DNA of 41,286 bases. Origin: Hemicentrotus pulcherrimus (taxonomy: Eukaryota; Echinodermata; Echinoidea; Camarodonta; Strongylocentrotidae). Below the pieces are notes generated by a model. That model had not been told where the DNA came from. It did no database searches and was given only the letters and a program-made list of their open reading frames with translations. A program made the translations under genes and the position numbers. This document shows positions 32,401 through 41,286 of this stretch, in pieces (the first letter of the stretch is position 1; each line of letters opens with the position of its first letter). The DNA lies in the NCBI GenBank assembly GCA_003118195.1, contig BEXV01000225.1, forward strand, positions 202,436 through 243,721. Direction: 5' to 3'.

Positions 32401-34467
32401 GAAAGAAAGAGGGTGAACAAATATCAGATAAAGGTGAAAACACAGAAAAAACATGAATGAATAAAGTAGAAGAATGCGAAGAAAGCAGAAATTCAAGTAT
32501 TTTAAACTTTTCATAAATTCCACATAAAGAACATGAAATTCCACATCAAGAACATGAAATCCCACATCAAGAACATGAAATCACCTTTTACTTAATAATA
32601 GAAAATATGAATGATTTGAATCATCATTTTATACCTTTTGAAATAACTTTTTTCAAAACATTTTCAAAGATGCTAATGGCTTTCCATAATTTTTTAGTCC
32701 AACTTAGAGATAAGTTAAACTTAGGATCTTTGTGAAACACCCCCCTGAAGGATTAGAGTAAAAAGGGTATTTAAAGAATAATACAAAGGGAAAGAAGTAA
32801 TAGTGGAGGAAGAATTCGAGAAAGAAAGCATTAGGAGGAGAAAAAAAAAGAAGGATGATGGCAATAGTTCATTAAGTTTAAAAGTGTAAATGAGGACTTT
32901 CAAAATGCAGGTTGACAATAACCACTTTTCCCCACCTCTTTCACACTGCAGAGAACCCCTGTTCAGACGATGATGAATACAGGATGGAGGTTCTGATCGG
33001 TATCAGGAGAATAGAACGTCTTGACAAGGATGACTATAATGAGGAAGAGAGGCAGGAGGCAGAAGAGATCTACGAGACGAGGAGAGCAGAAGAGCTGGCT
33101 GCTGGAGAGGTATGTCTAAACAAAATCTCCTATCGAATTGACCACTTTCATAATGTACTCTCAAACCAGACAAATTTGCAAATTGTTTATCTTTTTCATG
33201 ACATGAGACTTTTTCATAAAAATATTTTAAAAAGGAGAGGAACAGATCAACAAAGATTTAACTAAGGATAACAAATATTACTTTATCAAACACTGAGATA
33301 TTTAGATCTTGAAATGGGTAGAGAGAGGGAGAAAGAGAGAGAGGGGGAAGGGGGGGGGGACTTGAAGTAAAGATAAGTTGATTTTTTTTTTTTATTGAAA
33401 GATAGTCTGTGGAGGTTAGTCATCAAAAGAAAATTCTTCTAGTGCTTTTGTCAACTATTTTCTTTAAGAAGTGTGTGAATTTCAAAGCAAAGTATGTGGA
33501 ATCGCCATTCTAAAAGTAAATCATCATTTGTTGTTTTTGTTCATTATGTGCAAAGGATTCCACGGAAGAGTGACATTTTGTAAAATGCAGCTGAAATGGG
33601 CTAAACACAGTTAAAGTAATTTTGAAATGTACATGAAGTGTAAATGTATATTTCTTGCTTATTTATTAAAGCATTCTTGTGAAAGGAAAGTGGTTAATTA
33701 ACTTCGTTTTATTCTGAAGTTGGGAAGGGGATTTTTTTTAAAGGTACTACCAGTATTAACATTTTTGAAGGTCTTCTGTGGTTGTATTAACAAGGTGGAA
33801 TTTTCAAGCAAAATTTGAATGTGAAGGGGGTGAAAAGATGTTTAACCTCTTCCTTAGAAAAATAACCTTTTTCTTTAATTTATATTTCAAAATGTACATG
33901 TACCGGTATGTTGAAAGTGCCTGAATCTCTCCCAAACTATATTTTGTGGGAATTATTTTACCTGTGAAAAGTTTAGTTTGGGTTATACATGTACTTCTCA
34001 ATTGTATTCCAATGGCAATTCAGTTGTAAGACTGCTACAATGGAATTTGTTTAATAAAACCCTTCTATATATATGACCATTTTTGTAGTTTGGAGTGGTT
34101 TGGAGAGTTTTGAAGAGCTTTGAAAATATAAGATAGTACCTTTGCACATAAGTTTTTTTGCAGCAATAAATCGAACATAAAGTCATTTCGCATACAACAT
34201 GAATCACATGTTGATGCTTTAATCATGATTTCCTATAGTTTGTTGTTGACATCTGAAAGAAACTTCCAAATTGGGTCAACCTCTCTACTCTGTCAAGGTC
34301 TAATTTTCACAGCACAGCACGATGGTTATTGAAGCTCAAACAATGGGTGCACACTGTACAGTATTGCACATACTGCTAGTTCTTTTGCTATCATCCACTG
34401 TTTCTTATTTATTTCTATAACACAGGGAGCAGAAGAAGTCATACAGTCAGATGGAGATGACGCCTGA
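22317..34467 (+). CDS. LRRC23: Leucine-rich repeat-containing protein 23 (radial spoke protein), eight coding exons
   Basis: The join 22317-22439, 26701-26813, 27739-27913, 28820-28898, 29710-29840, 31926-32139, 32952-33109, 34426-34467 gives 1035 nt, or 344 residues plus TGA. All introns are GT-AG and the frame is kept at every junction. The protein has an acidic tail (about residues 1-41), a conserved block with LSLLCKTGNGLAHAY (about 57-71), about eight leucine-rich repeats (about 87-280, including LTTLHLRDNQI and LPKLRAL), an LRR cap beginning NPC (about 280-307), and a charged E/R-rich C-terminal helix. Order, motifs and length match vertebrate LRRC23, as recalled from family knowledge. 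Vertebrate LRRC23 is an axonemal radial-spoke (RS3-associated) protein needed for sperm motility; the same role here is inferred. No signal peptide or membrane segment is seen. The start is chosen because ATG opens an MSD plus acidic N-terminus as in vertebrates, with A at -3. Remaining uncertainty concerns untranslated ends and alternative splicing. Confidence 0.95.
22761..23776. mobile_element. Nested hAT-like insertion with 8-bp target duplication
   Basis: This block of about 1.0 kb is flanked by perfect direct copies of GTATTGGT (22753-22760 and 23777-23784). Its ends share TAGGGTGTCTGA as an inverted repeat (22766 inward; 23776 inward). The uninterrupted X copy at 24622-24756 shows the empty site with a single GTATTGG. 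An 8-bp duplication and short terminal repeats suggest the hAT superfamily. No transposase remains, so it is non-autonomous. The left boundary is uncertain by about 5 bp. Confidence 0.7.
23095..23244. repeat. Internal foldback within the nested insertion
   Basis: Arms 23095-23158 and 23181-23244 are inverted complements (core GGAAGTGAATACA...TTATAGTCA...GGCAATATCGCG) with a loop of about 22 bases. A second possible pairing, GCTGTCTCCGC at 23073 with GCGGAGACAGC at 23156, competes with it. It is either part of the nested element or an older insertion inside it. Confidence 0.75.
24547..24613. repeat. Perfect 16-bp hairpin in intron 1
   Basis: TTTTAACTCTCGCTGC (24547-24562) and GCAGCGAGAGTTAAAA (24598-24613) are exact complements. 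The loop itself contains the palindromic TACGTA and a further GCGCTAG/CTAGCGC-like pairing. It may be the fused ends of an element; no function is known. Confidence 0.75.
24622..24756 (-). mobile_element. Element X copy 2, inverted left-end fragment with intact empty site
   Basis: The reverse complement reads from CTCCGGTTTGCGGC through GGGGTATTGGTTTTTAAAAT to CATTGAAACCTACCGTGG. It matches both sides of the nested insertion in copy 1 without a break. It therefore acts as the empty-site reference for that insertion. Confidence 0.75.
24896..25724. mobile_element. Element X copy 3, direct orientation, expanded
   Basis: 24896-25008 repeats 23821-23935 (TTGAAACCTAC...GTCCGTAGCAGATG), and about 25450-25724 repeats about 23920-24170 (AAGCTTTGTGACG...GTGGGTCAGTTA...GCCGCAAACCGGAGCCTCTA). 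About 440 bp between them has no counterpart in copy 1, so it is either a further insertion or sequence lost from copy 1. The left terminus is missing. Confidence 0.65.
25928..26416. mobile_element. MITE-like element with long inverted ends in intron 1
   Basis: The left end AGTAGGGGCGCTGGTCCGAG and the right end, whose complement begins AGTAGGGCGCTGGTCCAAG, run inward with shared blocks (ATTGTCCACATAAA against ATCGTCCACATAAA; TAAACGCGGACA against TAAACGTGGACA). Length is 489 bp with no coding capacity. A TA target duplication is possible but is blurred by the palindromic AGTA/TACT at the edges. Confidence 0.75.
26701..26813 (+). CDS. LRRC23: LRRC23 coding exon 2
   Basis: The acceptor follows a pyrimidine stretch ending CTACAG and the donor is GTATGA. 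The exon encodes residues 42-78 plus two bases of Arg79. It carries PLTEDVIAENLSLLCK and TGNGLAHAY, the most recognisable LRRC23 signature N-terminal to the repeats. Confidence 0.93.
27739..27913 (+). CDS. LRRC23: LRRC23 coding exon 3 (first LRRs)
   Basis: Two AGs lie next to each other at the acceptor (CAGAG). Only splicing after the first (27738) keeps the frame, giving R-EITD, which aligns with R-DLTD in vertebrates. The exon then encodes YIHLRYIDLATNALRDISPL and THLLTLNCDRN, two LRRs, and ends ELPYLQ before the strong donor GTAAGT. It covers residues 80-137. Confidence 0.94.
28703..28817 (+). repeat. (CT)n microsatellite at the exon 4 acceptor
   Basis: About 115 bases are almost pure CT/TTTC and run directly into the TTTAG acceptor of LRRC23 exon 4. 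It is therefore the polypyrimidine tract of that intron. It is complementary to the (GA)n in the following intron. Confidence 0.95.
28820..28898 (+). CDS. LRRC23: LRRC23 coding exon 4 (79 nt, frame-shifting if skipped)
   Basis: This exon encodes VASFAYNRI, GINHPLIESL and NIS, then one base of Phe164. The acceptor is TTTAG after a CT microsatellite more than 100 bp long. The donor is GTAAGT at 28899; a nearby GTGTAA at 28897 is weaker. The 79-nt length means that skipping shifts the frame. The protein matches the vertebrate ASFAYN block. Confidence 0.92.
29353..29411 (+). repeat. (GA)n microsatellite in intron 4
   Basis: Nearly uninterrupted AG repeats of about 59 bases lie 454 bp downstream of exon 4. 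In the transcript they would be complementary to the CU tract just upstream of exon 4. Confidence 0.95.
29542..29652. mobile_element. Small foldback repeat in intron 4
   Basis: Left arm 29559-29589 (CTTACCATCAATGACAACTT...) and right arm 29615-29648 (...TTACCATTGATGGTAAC) are inverted complements around a loop of about 25 bases. It is a short, non-coding, MITE-like palindrome. Confidence 0.6.
29710..29840 (+). CDS. LRRC23: LRRC23 coding exon 5 (LRRs)
   Basis: The acceptor is CAACAG and the donor GTAAGT. The exon completes Phe164 and encodes residues 165-207, including LSKLHTLELRGNKL and LPNLKNLFL, two LRRs that align well with vertebrate LRRC23 (LHTVELRGNQL, LPKLKNLYL). Confidence 0.94.
31420..31583 (+). 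mobile_element. Probable retroposon ending in (TTA)n, intron 5
   Basis: A GC-richer body (GGGATAGGGCACAGTGG, CTGGCGCTGCTCAGTGGCTG) runs into a TTA microsatellite (31554-31583). Simple-repeat tails are common for SINEs and some LINEs. No clear A or B box is seen, so the class is uncertain. An ORF here is incidental. Confidence 0.45.
31926..32139 (+). CDS. LRRC23: LRRC23 coding exon 6 (core LRRs)
   Basis: The acceptor is CTTAG and the donor GTAAGC. The exon encodes residues 208-278 plus one base: ANMITKLEGLERL, LTTLHLRDNQI, NLQYINMRGNMV and LPKLRALIL. This is the best conserved part of the protein. LTTLHLRDNQI appears unchanged in the vertebrate protein as I recall it. Confidence 0.95.
32521..32583 (+). 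repeat. Three tandem 21-bp units in intron 6
   Basis: The unit is CACATCAAGAACATGAAAT plus two variable bases. It occurs at 32521, 32542 and 32563 with only one or two differences per unit. It is a short minisatellite with no known role. Confidence 0.9.
32700..32749. mobile_element. Fragment of the same foldback family in intron 6
   Basis: The end TCTTTGTGAAACACCCCCCT, preceded by an AAGTTAAACTTAGG-like stretch, matches the right end of the 34595-34767 element. No matching left arm is seen, so this is a truncated or diverged copy. Confidence 0.6.
32952..33109 (+). CDS. LRRC23: LRRC23 coding exon 7 (LRR cap and charged helix)
   Basis: The acceptor is TGCAG (32951); the AG two bases later would break the frame. 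The exon encodes ENPCSDDDEYRMEVL, then IRRIERLDKDDYNEEERQEA and a helical E/R-rich segment, covering residues 279-331. The NPC...Y...L...LERLD pattern is the LRR cap. The donor is GTATGT. Confidence 0.94.
34426..34467 (+). CDS. LRRC23: LRRC23 terminal coding exon 8
   Basis: The acceptor is AACACAG. The exon encodes 13 residues, GAEEVIQSDGDDA, and then TGA. This acidic tail is short and not conserved in detail, so the exon rests on the in-frame acceptor, the total length of 344 and the lack of a better alternative. Confidence 0.8.
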   Translation, partial: GAEEVIQSDGDDA

Positions 34468-35800
34468 TACTTCTTTGGTTTCAAGAAAGAGACGTTAATC
34501 CTGCTCCACGTGGGAACACATCTTTACCCGTCCAACGTTACTGTACTGCAATCAATTCATTGTTCATACATTATCAAGAGCCTACTAAAGACCTGGGGGG
34601 TGCATGTTTCACAAAGACTAAGATTGACTTTAAGTTGGACTTAACTATGGCAGGCCATTCATGCCACTAGTTTGAGAGACCAATAGTGAGAGCAACCAGT
34701 GGCATGAGCAGCCTGCCATAGTTAAGTACAACTTAAAGTTGGTCTTAGTCTTTGTGAAACACCCCCCTGTAATTGAATTTGTGCATAACACTTTTCTCCA
34801 TGGTATTAACATTATTCATGGGATTGCCCAGAAGGGAGACTAGTGAAATCAAATCATGCTTTCATAGTGCATTTTGTGAGAACCTGAAAAGGTTGTGTAA
34901 TATTATATTAACATAAAATGTGATATTATTGCAAGCTAGAGCACTAAGATACATGGATGTTAAGATGCCATAGATCAATATACATTCCGGCCTTTATTCC
35001 ATACATGCACTCCGTAGTATCTCTTAGGGCCTAATTCATATGGTATATGTTTGATTGCATCCTCGAAATGAAAGTTACACAGCTAATCTGAATACAAGTA
35101 AAGTGTTTGTGATAAGGCTTGTTTTGAAAGAAACATACATGATAGGTTGAATGGAGAAAATGCAATGGGTTCAAATTACTCTCCCAGGTGGGCTTGAGAG
35201 GGAACATTGTTTGAGAACTTTGAAAGAAAAAAGCAAAGATTACACTTTTCTATTTCATTTTAATTCCCTCACAATGCTGTATATGCTTTTCTTTTAATAG
35301 AAAGAAGATGCTACCATATTCAGACTTTTGTTGTTTGTTGGTTTGTAATTGGTTCAAAGACTTACTAAAATCACTTTATGCCCCTTTAGAAGTACTTACT
35401 GCCATTTAATGAGCAGATAGGTCAATTTATATTTATTTTATTCTGTACAATGGTCTAAATATTTTCAAGTTCATGTTGCCATTTATTGTATTTATTCATA
35501 AAAGAGAACATTTGCAACATGCATTAATGACTATACAATGTAGGAATCAGTCAAGAGTCTCATCAGTGCAGCCACTAGAATAATAACCATGATAAATATC
35601 TAAATCAAATTAATAGATAGCAATAATCTTTTTACTGATTACACATTATTTGTATATAATATATCATATGTAAATTAGAAGCTGATATGTTTTGAAGTAC
35701 ATGTGGAATGTCTATATTTGTACATTTCATTACAAATACTGACAAATATATTGAATATGTTGCTTTGTCTGTTCTTGTCAATTTTTATATTTCTATATTT
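34468..35800 (+). other. Probable LRRC23 3' UTR region without a canonical polyA signal
   Basis: No AATAAA or AATAAA-rich context was found by eye between the stop codon and 35800. The best candidate 3' end is the variant AATATA at 35745-35750, followed by the GU-rich stretch TGTTGCTTTGTCTGTTCTTG (35759-35778). Earlier variant signals could be used instead. A foldback MITE lies 127 bp after the stop. Confidence 0.35.
34595..34767. mobile_element. Foldback MITE in the probable LRRC23 3' UTR
   Basis: Two arms, 34595-34668 and 34698-34767, are near-perfect inverted complements. They start GGGGGGTG...TTTCACAAAGACTAAG and run inward through TTAACTATGGCAGG, with a loop of about 29 bases. There is no coding capacity. 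If the region is transcribed, the RNA would form a hairpin with a stem of about 70 bp. A truncated relative lies at about 32700-32749. The superfamily is not recognised. Confidence 0.85.
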
Positions 35801-36848
35801 AAAAAAAAAAAAAGATCTAAACATGGTGCATGAAAATTATATACATGTAGACATAACTATCTTTTCTTAACTGAAGGCAAAGGCGTATAAGAAACATTAT
35901 CCAAAGATTAAGGTGTTTTAAAAAAAAAGATGTATCTTTAAGTATTTTAAAGCTTATTTTCATCAAACGCAATATAGTCATGAAACAAAATAGATGCAGT
36001 GTGTGCAGAACGTTCTGCCCTTTTTACTCGTACATCTTGCAAATCAAAAGTTGTTGAGAAAGCAGATGGAAAGTCAAGTAAACTAAGGATTCCTTGAAGT
36101 AGCTAACGTGTCTAAGGTTAAATATCAAAGTCAAAGTTCCTACTGCTAAGGCGTAAGACAAGTAGATCGCGTTGAAGTTGATGAAAATACCTGATCGAGC
36201 GTGTCCAACATGAGACCACGCTTTGGTCACATAAATCAAACATGATATACATAATTAATGTTCGCTGATAGTGGAGTGAGATATATTTGCATGCTGAATC
36301 TAGATTTCAAGACACTGAAAGTACTTCTGAGAGCTGAATTAGGTACGGCCTAATTGCAATTCCGTTCCGAAAGTGGAAGGAGAAACAAGCGAGAAAGGGG
36401 GAAGAGAAACAGTTTGAGTGAAAATGAGCGAGAGAGAGAGGGAGTGGAATGAGGAGAAGGGAAACCGAGAGAAAGAGAAGGGGGAGAAATGCAGATGCAC
36501 GGTATAGAGGTGGAGATAGATCGTTGTTTTGTTCTCTGTGTGTGTTTCTGTTTTTATTTAACTTTTTCCGCTTTCTCCATAATAATGTAGGAAATGAAAA
36601 ACGTTTTGATAGTTGCCCCCCAAAAGTGTCAAAAGATGCTAATCCACATTTTCACCCCTTTTAATCCTTCACAATAAAATTGGATATTCTAATAATGTTT
36701 TTTTTACAAAGATGCGAACATTCATATCATACTTTTGAATGAAAATGTAGACCTAACAAATTTCGTATGGGAAAGAAAAGAAAGATCTGTACATACCTTG
36801 CTTTTTAAAGATGCGAGTTCCAAATTTGTGTCATAACAGGCGCTGTGT
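35801..36848. other. Sequence downstream of LRRC23, no gene seen
   Basis: A poly-A run follows 35800. 36350-36500 is purine-rich (GAGAAAGGGGGAAGAG-type) and somewhat more GC-rich. Open frames are short and without domain character. Confidence 0.55.
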
Positions 36849-37249
36849 TTAAATTGGTTTGTATTGCTCAAGGCGTTAAATCCACTTTTGACCATTTCAA
36901 AAGGTGTCCCGTTGACTATTTTCTAATATTTTCATTTAAAAGATGTTTATCACCCTAGAACATTTAATGTGAAAGTTAAAATTCTGGCCATGTTTGTAGA
37001 ATAATATAATTGCGTACTTTTCAGGAAACCGTCTAAAATCCATTATACNTTAAATTGGTTTGTATTGCTCAAGGCGTTAAATCCACTTTTGACCATTTCA
37101 AAAGGTGTCCCGTTGACTATTTTCTAATATTTTCATTTAAAAGATGTTTATCACCCTAGAACATTTAATGTGAAAGTTAAAATTCTGGCCATGTTTGTAG
37201 AATAATATAATTGCGTACTTTTCAGGAAACCGTCTAAAATCCATTATAC
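36849..37249. other. Exact 200-bp duplication around one N: assembly seam
   Basis: 36849-37048 and 37050-37249 are identical over 200 bases and are separated by a single N at 37049. This is what results when two overlapping contigs are abutted without merging their overlap. The true sequence probably has one copy. Confidence 0.93.
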
Positions 37250-38408
37250 CACAAAATATATTCGTTTCACGGTGCGTCATGATGAATAACCCAAAACCTC
37301 TCAAAGGTTTGAGAGCGCTGAAAGAAGAAAAAAAACCTGTCAGAGGTCGGCTATGAAAAGGCCCATCAAAGTCTATAGTCCAAAAGGCTCTGTACTACGC
37401 AAGAAATTGTAAACATATACGAAATTTTCGAAATAAATGGAAGAGTTTCGAATAAAGTCCGAACCAACGATGAACATTAAATTCACAAAAGTCCTGATTT
37501 TAAAAGTAAAAGTAAAAGTGATTTTATAACTTGGATTTTACCAAAAATGTATTTCAAGTCGTGTTTTTTTTACCCTTTATTAACAAGACGCTTATGACAA
37601 CAAAAAAAAATGCATTGACAAAATATTGTCAGTTTCTGCCATAATAAATAAATAAAATAATACAGCATTTGTTATGTGCTGTCGATTTAGGAAACTGTGC
37701 TGAGGAGCAGAGGGATAGTTACAATTAAAATGAGTTACATAATAGTTGTTATAGAGAAATGTGAACAAATATGCATAGATGAACATTCAACATTATAACT
37801 AACTAAAATAACATGCGAACATATATGACTTTAGATTCTTTTTAAATGTCAAAATTCATGAATTATGAAAGAGTATCAGAGAGAAATATTAAATGTGTCT
37901 CTGATTCAGCTGATTAGTCGAATAACAAGATAAAGCTAAGGGAAACGAACACAAAATCCAGGGCGAAAAAACATCAAATGTGCATGCTGGCAATTCAAGA
38001 ATGCCATTAAAATGTGGAAACGATTTATGATACGAAAATGAACATGAAATGTTACTGTTCAATTGAGTCTAACAAAGACACAGAAGGAGAAACAAATCAA
38101 GAAAATGAGTGGAAATGATAACGGTTATTATAAGCATACTCATATTTATTTGTCTCTGTTAGAGGTTATGGTGGATGGTTATGGAGGATTATTATATTTA
38201 TGTCGAAAAGCAAGAGAAATATAAGAATCTGAGGCTCCATTATCCAAACAAACTACCATAATGCCCTCAATTACCCCAAACCAATGGCCATGAAAAGTAC
38301 ATCTCGGAGTTATAGCATTCTAGATGCATCGTGCAATTATTACATTTACAGCAGTGGATTTTAGATATGTGTTCTATATTTTTTTTTCTTCTAAACGGAG
38401 ACAATTTA
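37250..38408. other. AT-rich sequence, no gene seen
   Basis: No coding sequence, RNA gene or clear repeat was recognised. Confidence 0.55.
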
Positions 38409-38892
38409 CATCCTACCCCTGTCTCACTCTCTCTCTCTTTCTTTCACCCTGTCTCATTTTCTCTTTCTTCCTGCTCACCCTCTCCCTCTTTCTTTTTTCT
38501 CTCTCTTCTCTCTTCTTTCTCACTTTGTTAATTTCTCCCTTTACTTGTTTCTCACCCATTTAGTTTCACCATCTCTCTCTTACCCTTTCCCCAAACCTGT
38601 TATTTATTGGATCTCCCTTCCTTTCTCTCCTCCCTTCTCTCTTCCACACATTTCCCAATATAATGATAAATTGTACGCAATTTAATATTCAAATACGAAT
38701 TAAAAATGAAATTGTATCATGTAGTAGCCTACAAAACGAGAAAAAGATTATAACATTATCTCTCGCTCTGTCTCCCTCTTTTCTTGCCTTTCATTTCCCC
38801 AAAGTTTTCTGCTTGTCTCGTTCTCCTACTTCATCTGTGTCTCATCCCCTCCCTTCCTCCCTATCCACTCTCTTTCTCTCTCTCTCTCTTTA
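38409..38892 (+). repeat. Two pyrimidine-rich tracts
   Basis: 38409-38655 and 38758-38892 are mostly CT/TTC with the same strand bias as the block near 4 kb. They are separated by about 100 bp of AT-rich sequence. The open frames here are low-complexity and not credible genes. Confidence 0.9.
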
Positions 38893-39399
38893 AAATCTTT
38901 CTCTTTTAGAAGGTTCGTATATATATATTTTAAAATCGTAACTCACTATTTTCATTTTCACACCATACCCCTTCTCTTTATTTCACCCTCCTTCCATCTA
39001 TATTCTTACTTATTCGTAATATCGTAGACGGCCATCTTTTACCAAATTGTTATGAATCATCTTTTGAATAAACAAGATAACAATTTTATAGAATTTTTTG
39101 GAAAGCTTCTCGAAGTGTTTTTTTTCATAATACCGTTCACACACAAAATATCCTTTAATACAATAATCCATAGCCTAAAGACAAAACAATTTGTTCATAT
39201 TAAATTCTATTTTCTCTTTCTTTCTGAGTAGAGAAAGGAGATACATGAATATCAACCTCCGTGAGGCATGATCACAGCCGATAATCTTATCCCTGCAACC
39301 TCATGATCCAATTTGTGTTCTGTTTCGTAAATTGATTCTTCATTATTATGCTTCTTCGTTTATCCCTTGTTCCCATAAAACGTGAAATAGTTCATCAGC

Positions 39400-40620
39400 C
39401 ATGTTGCTTTTGTCTCACTGGACTATATCAGATCGTCTAGACTTACCTTTTCCCGCCGAAATAGTTGTGGTAATCTTTTGGGGCTTTTTACTACAGTTCC
39501 TCCCCGTATATGGTCAGCTATATGGCAGTTGACTAGGGAGAGAGAGATGGAAGAAGGGGAGAGATGACTGAGAGGGATATCGAGGGATGCGCAGAGCGGG
39601 AATGCCGCAAAATATGTAAATTTTGTTTTTACCATTCATAGTCATATCCGTCCTGAATTAGGCCAGGTTTATTTTTATGGGTTATCATCTTATTGAGCCC
39701 TCATTTTCCTCCCCTCCCTTTACTTGTCTCGCTAGATTTCACGGCGTCTACATTTCCCGCTGGAGTGCCCTCTTATCCCCGCTACATGCATTTTTCATGT
39801 TATTTTCTCCGTTTACCGTGTATTTAGAAAGGAGAAATGTAGATTGCCTGTTTCAAGAACATTGTTGAGGTGTTAAGTTGCATTTCGATTCGAGTGTGAA
39901 ACTATCTTTCCCCCCGTGGGCTTGCAAGGATCTTGAAATAAAAATCCCCGCTTCTTCCCCTAGATTTCTCTCGAGTTTCGACAACGCAGGGAATGAATTT
40001 CAATCACAGTTGCTTCAGGGTAGGTTTACACCCGAGTTGGCCCTGCGAGAGAGCGCGCGGGAGAGGAGCGTCTAAAACGCCGAGCACGTCTGCGACCGAG
40101 TGAAGATTCTCCAGGTTTTAGGCGGGAAAAAAGGACGATGAAATTTGAGCAGACAACACTTCCCTCTTTTAATGTCTTTCATTGACTTTCTAGTCGCTTT
40201 GCATTAGAATTAAACCAATATATTTTAGCAGCCGGAGGGTGGTGGTGAATCTAAATGAGACTTGGATGCAGGTCCCATGATGAAGGCATCTTGACTCGCT
40301 CGTGTTTTAAAAGCGACATTTCATGATCTTTGTAACGGATTAAAGAAATAGAGCACGTCTCTTTCCCACTATAGCTCTCTCAAATTCATATTTGCTTTTA
40401 CCTTAAGGGGTAGCAATAAAAACAAAAGATGGAAAAAAGAAGGAATTATAACGACTCCCAAATGGAGAAGAATTATGGCGGGGCTCTGTGTGTATTAAGG
40501 TTAATCGGAATAGCCTTAATCATTCATCTTTCGCGTGGTATTCTTAGATTTTCTCGAAGGAACTTCAGCAAACATGAAAAACCAACGTGCCAGTGGTGTT
40601 ATGATGAGAGTATTTAGTTT
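39400..40620. promoter_or_regulatory. GC-richer block, possible promoter or regulatory island
   Basis: The block has more CpG than its surroundings, especially 40020-40130 (GCGAGAGAGCGCGCGGGAGA), plus E2F-like sites and a CArG-like CCGTATATGG at about 39506-39515. Open frames of about 60-70 codons lack domain character. It could be the 5' region of a gene lying to the right of the window. Confidence 0.3.
39448..39461. promoter_or_regulatory. E2F-like site
   Basis: TTTTCCCGCCGAAA contains the E2F core TTTCCCGC with AAA on the far side. A second core, GGCGGGAAA, lies at 40121-40129 in the same GC-richer block. Confidence 0.35.
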
Positions 40621-41286
40621 GTTCTCAAAGCAATGTTTTAAAAGAGAAATTAGAAAAGGCAATCTGCATGATACGAAAAGGATAGGGCTATAGTATAACA
40701 GACCGTCAAGAGTTACCCTTTAACCGCTTTAATCCCGGCTTTAATTACGTATTGATTCTACCACTATCTCAAATTACATCTGGTACCCGGTAGACAAAAA
40801 GTATAACATCAAAATGAATCAAGCATCTTATTCATTAATTCATTGAAAAACAGCTATATGCATACAGCTCGGCAAAAAAAAACAAATATGCAAATTTCTC
40901 GTTTTTTAGGCAAACAGCGTGCTATGACCTCAAAACAAGTCAGCGAATCAAAACAGAAAACATAGATTAGGTAGATTAATTTAATAACGATGATGGTATA
41001 TCACTCAAAACAGTGTACATTTTTATTCTTTCGTTCAATAAAATTAAATATCATTATTCATATCATCAAATTCCTTCACATAATTATGTTATGCCCTAGT
41101 ACAATAAGGTTCTGAATTATAATCAACCGAATATCTTTTGACTTTCGACATTTTAAAAAATGTTTGTATTTATCAACCTGGGCCCAGTCTTATAAATACA
41201 GTAGTTGATAACAATCGCAGCTATGTACACCAGAGATATAGGAGACTGCAAACTTGCGATTGATTTGAGGACTAAAGATTTATTTG
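40621..41286. other. AT-rich sequence to the window end, no gene seen
   Basis: No supported feature. If a gene starts to the right, its first exon is not identifiable here. Confidence 0.55.

Noticed and set aside
32912..33265. A 117-codon open frame taken as a stand-alone gene
   Set aside because: It contains the real LRRC23 exon 7, but both ends run into introns; the start codon lies before the acceptor.
36849..37249. A genuine recent tandem duplication
   Set aside because: Exact 200-base identity split by a single N fits an unmerged contig overlap better.

Overview
The window looks like animal nuclear DNA, most likely from an echinoderm and probably a sea urchin. It is AT-rich, with one intron-rich gene, GT-AG introns, many short foldback (MITE-like) repeats, a tRNA-derived SINE, long pyrimidine tracts and many copies of the palindrome TACATGTA. 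The phylum is inferred from repeat style and from the gene being a clear but diverged ortholog of a vertebrate protein. No prokaryotic organisation is visible.

One protein-coding gene can be supported: LRRC23, on the + strand. Its eight coding exons lie between 22317 and 34467. They join without a frameshift into a 344-residue leucine-rich-repeat protein, nearly the same length as the human protein (about 343). LRRC23 is a radial-spoke protein of motile cilia and sperm flagella. An RFX-type X-box (GTTTCCTAAGCAAC) lies 63 bp upstream of the ATG, as expected for a ciliary gene. Each end of the gene carries mobile DNA. Intron 1 (4.26 kb) holds a nest of DNA-transposon-like repeats. The probable 3' UTR holds a foldback MITE. 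Exon 4 sits between a (CT)n tract at its acceptor and a complementary (GA)n tract in the next intron.

Layout. 1-22239: no supportable gene; AT-rich sequence with a 0.65-kb pyrimidine-rich block (4015-4665), a SINE (6424-6664), a mariner-like long-TIR element (7721-8310), several GC-richer islands that could be cis-regulatory (2820-3060, 5170-5910, 12060-12420, 13120-14460, 17041-17590), a 520-bp foldback element (18549-19068) and a 971-base gap (19900-20870). 22240-35800: LRRC23 and its introns. 35800-41286: no supportable gene; it contains an exact 200-bp duplication around a single N (almost certainly an assembly seam), more pyrimidine tracts, and a GC-richer block (39400-40620) with E2F-like motifs.

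I found no evidence of a wholly new biological system. The most worthwhile leads are the X-box promoter, the complementary microsatellites around exon 4, and the nested intron-1 transposon, whose insertion can be proved within the window because a second, uninterrupted copy of its host element lies nearby.
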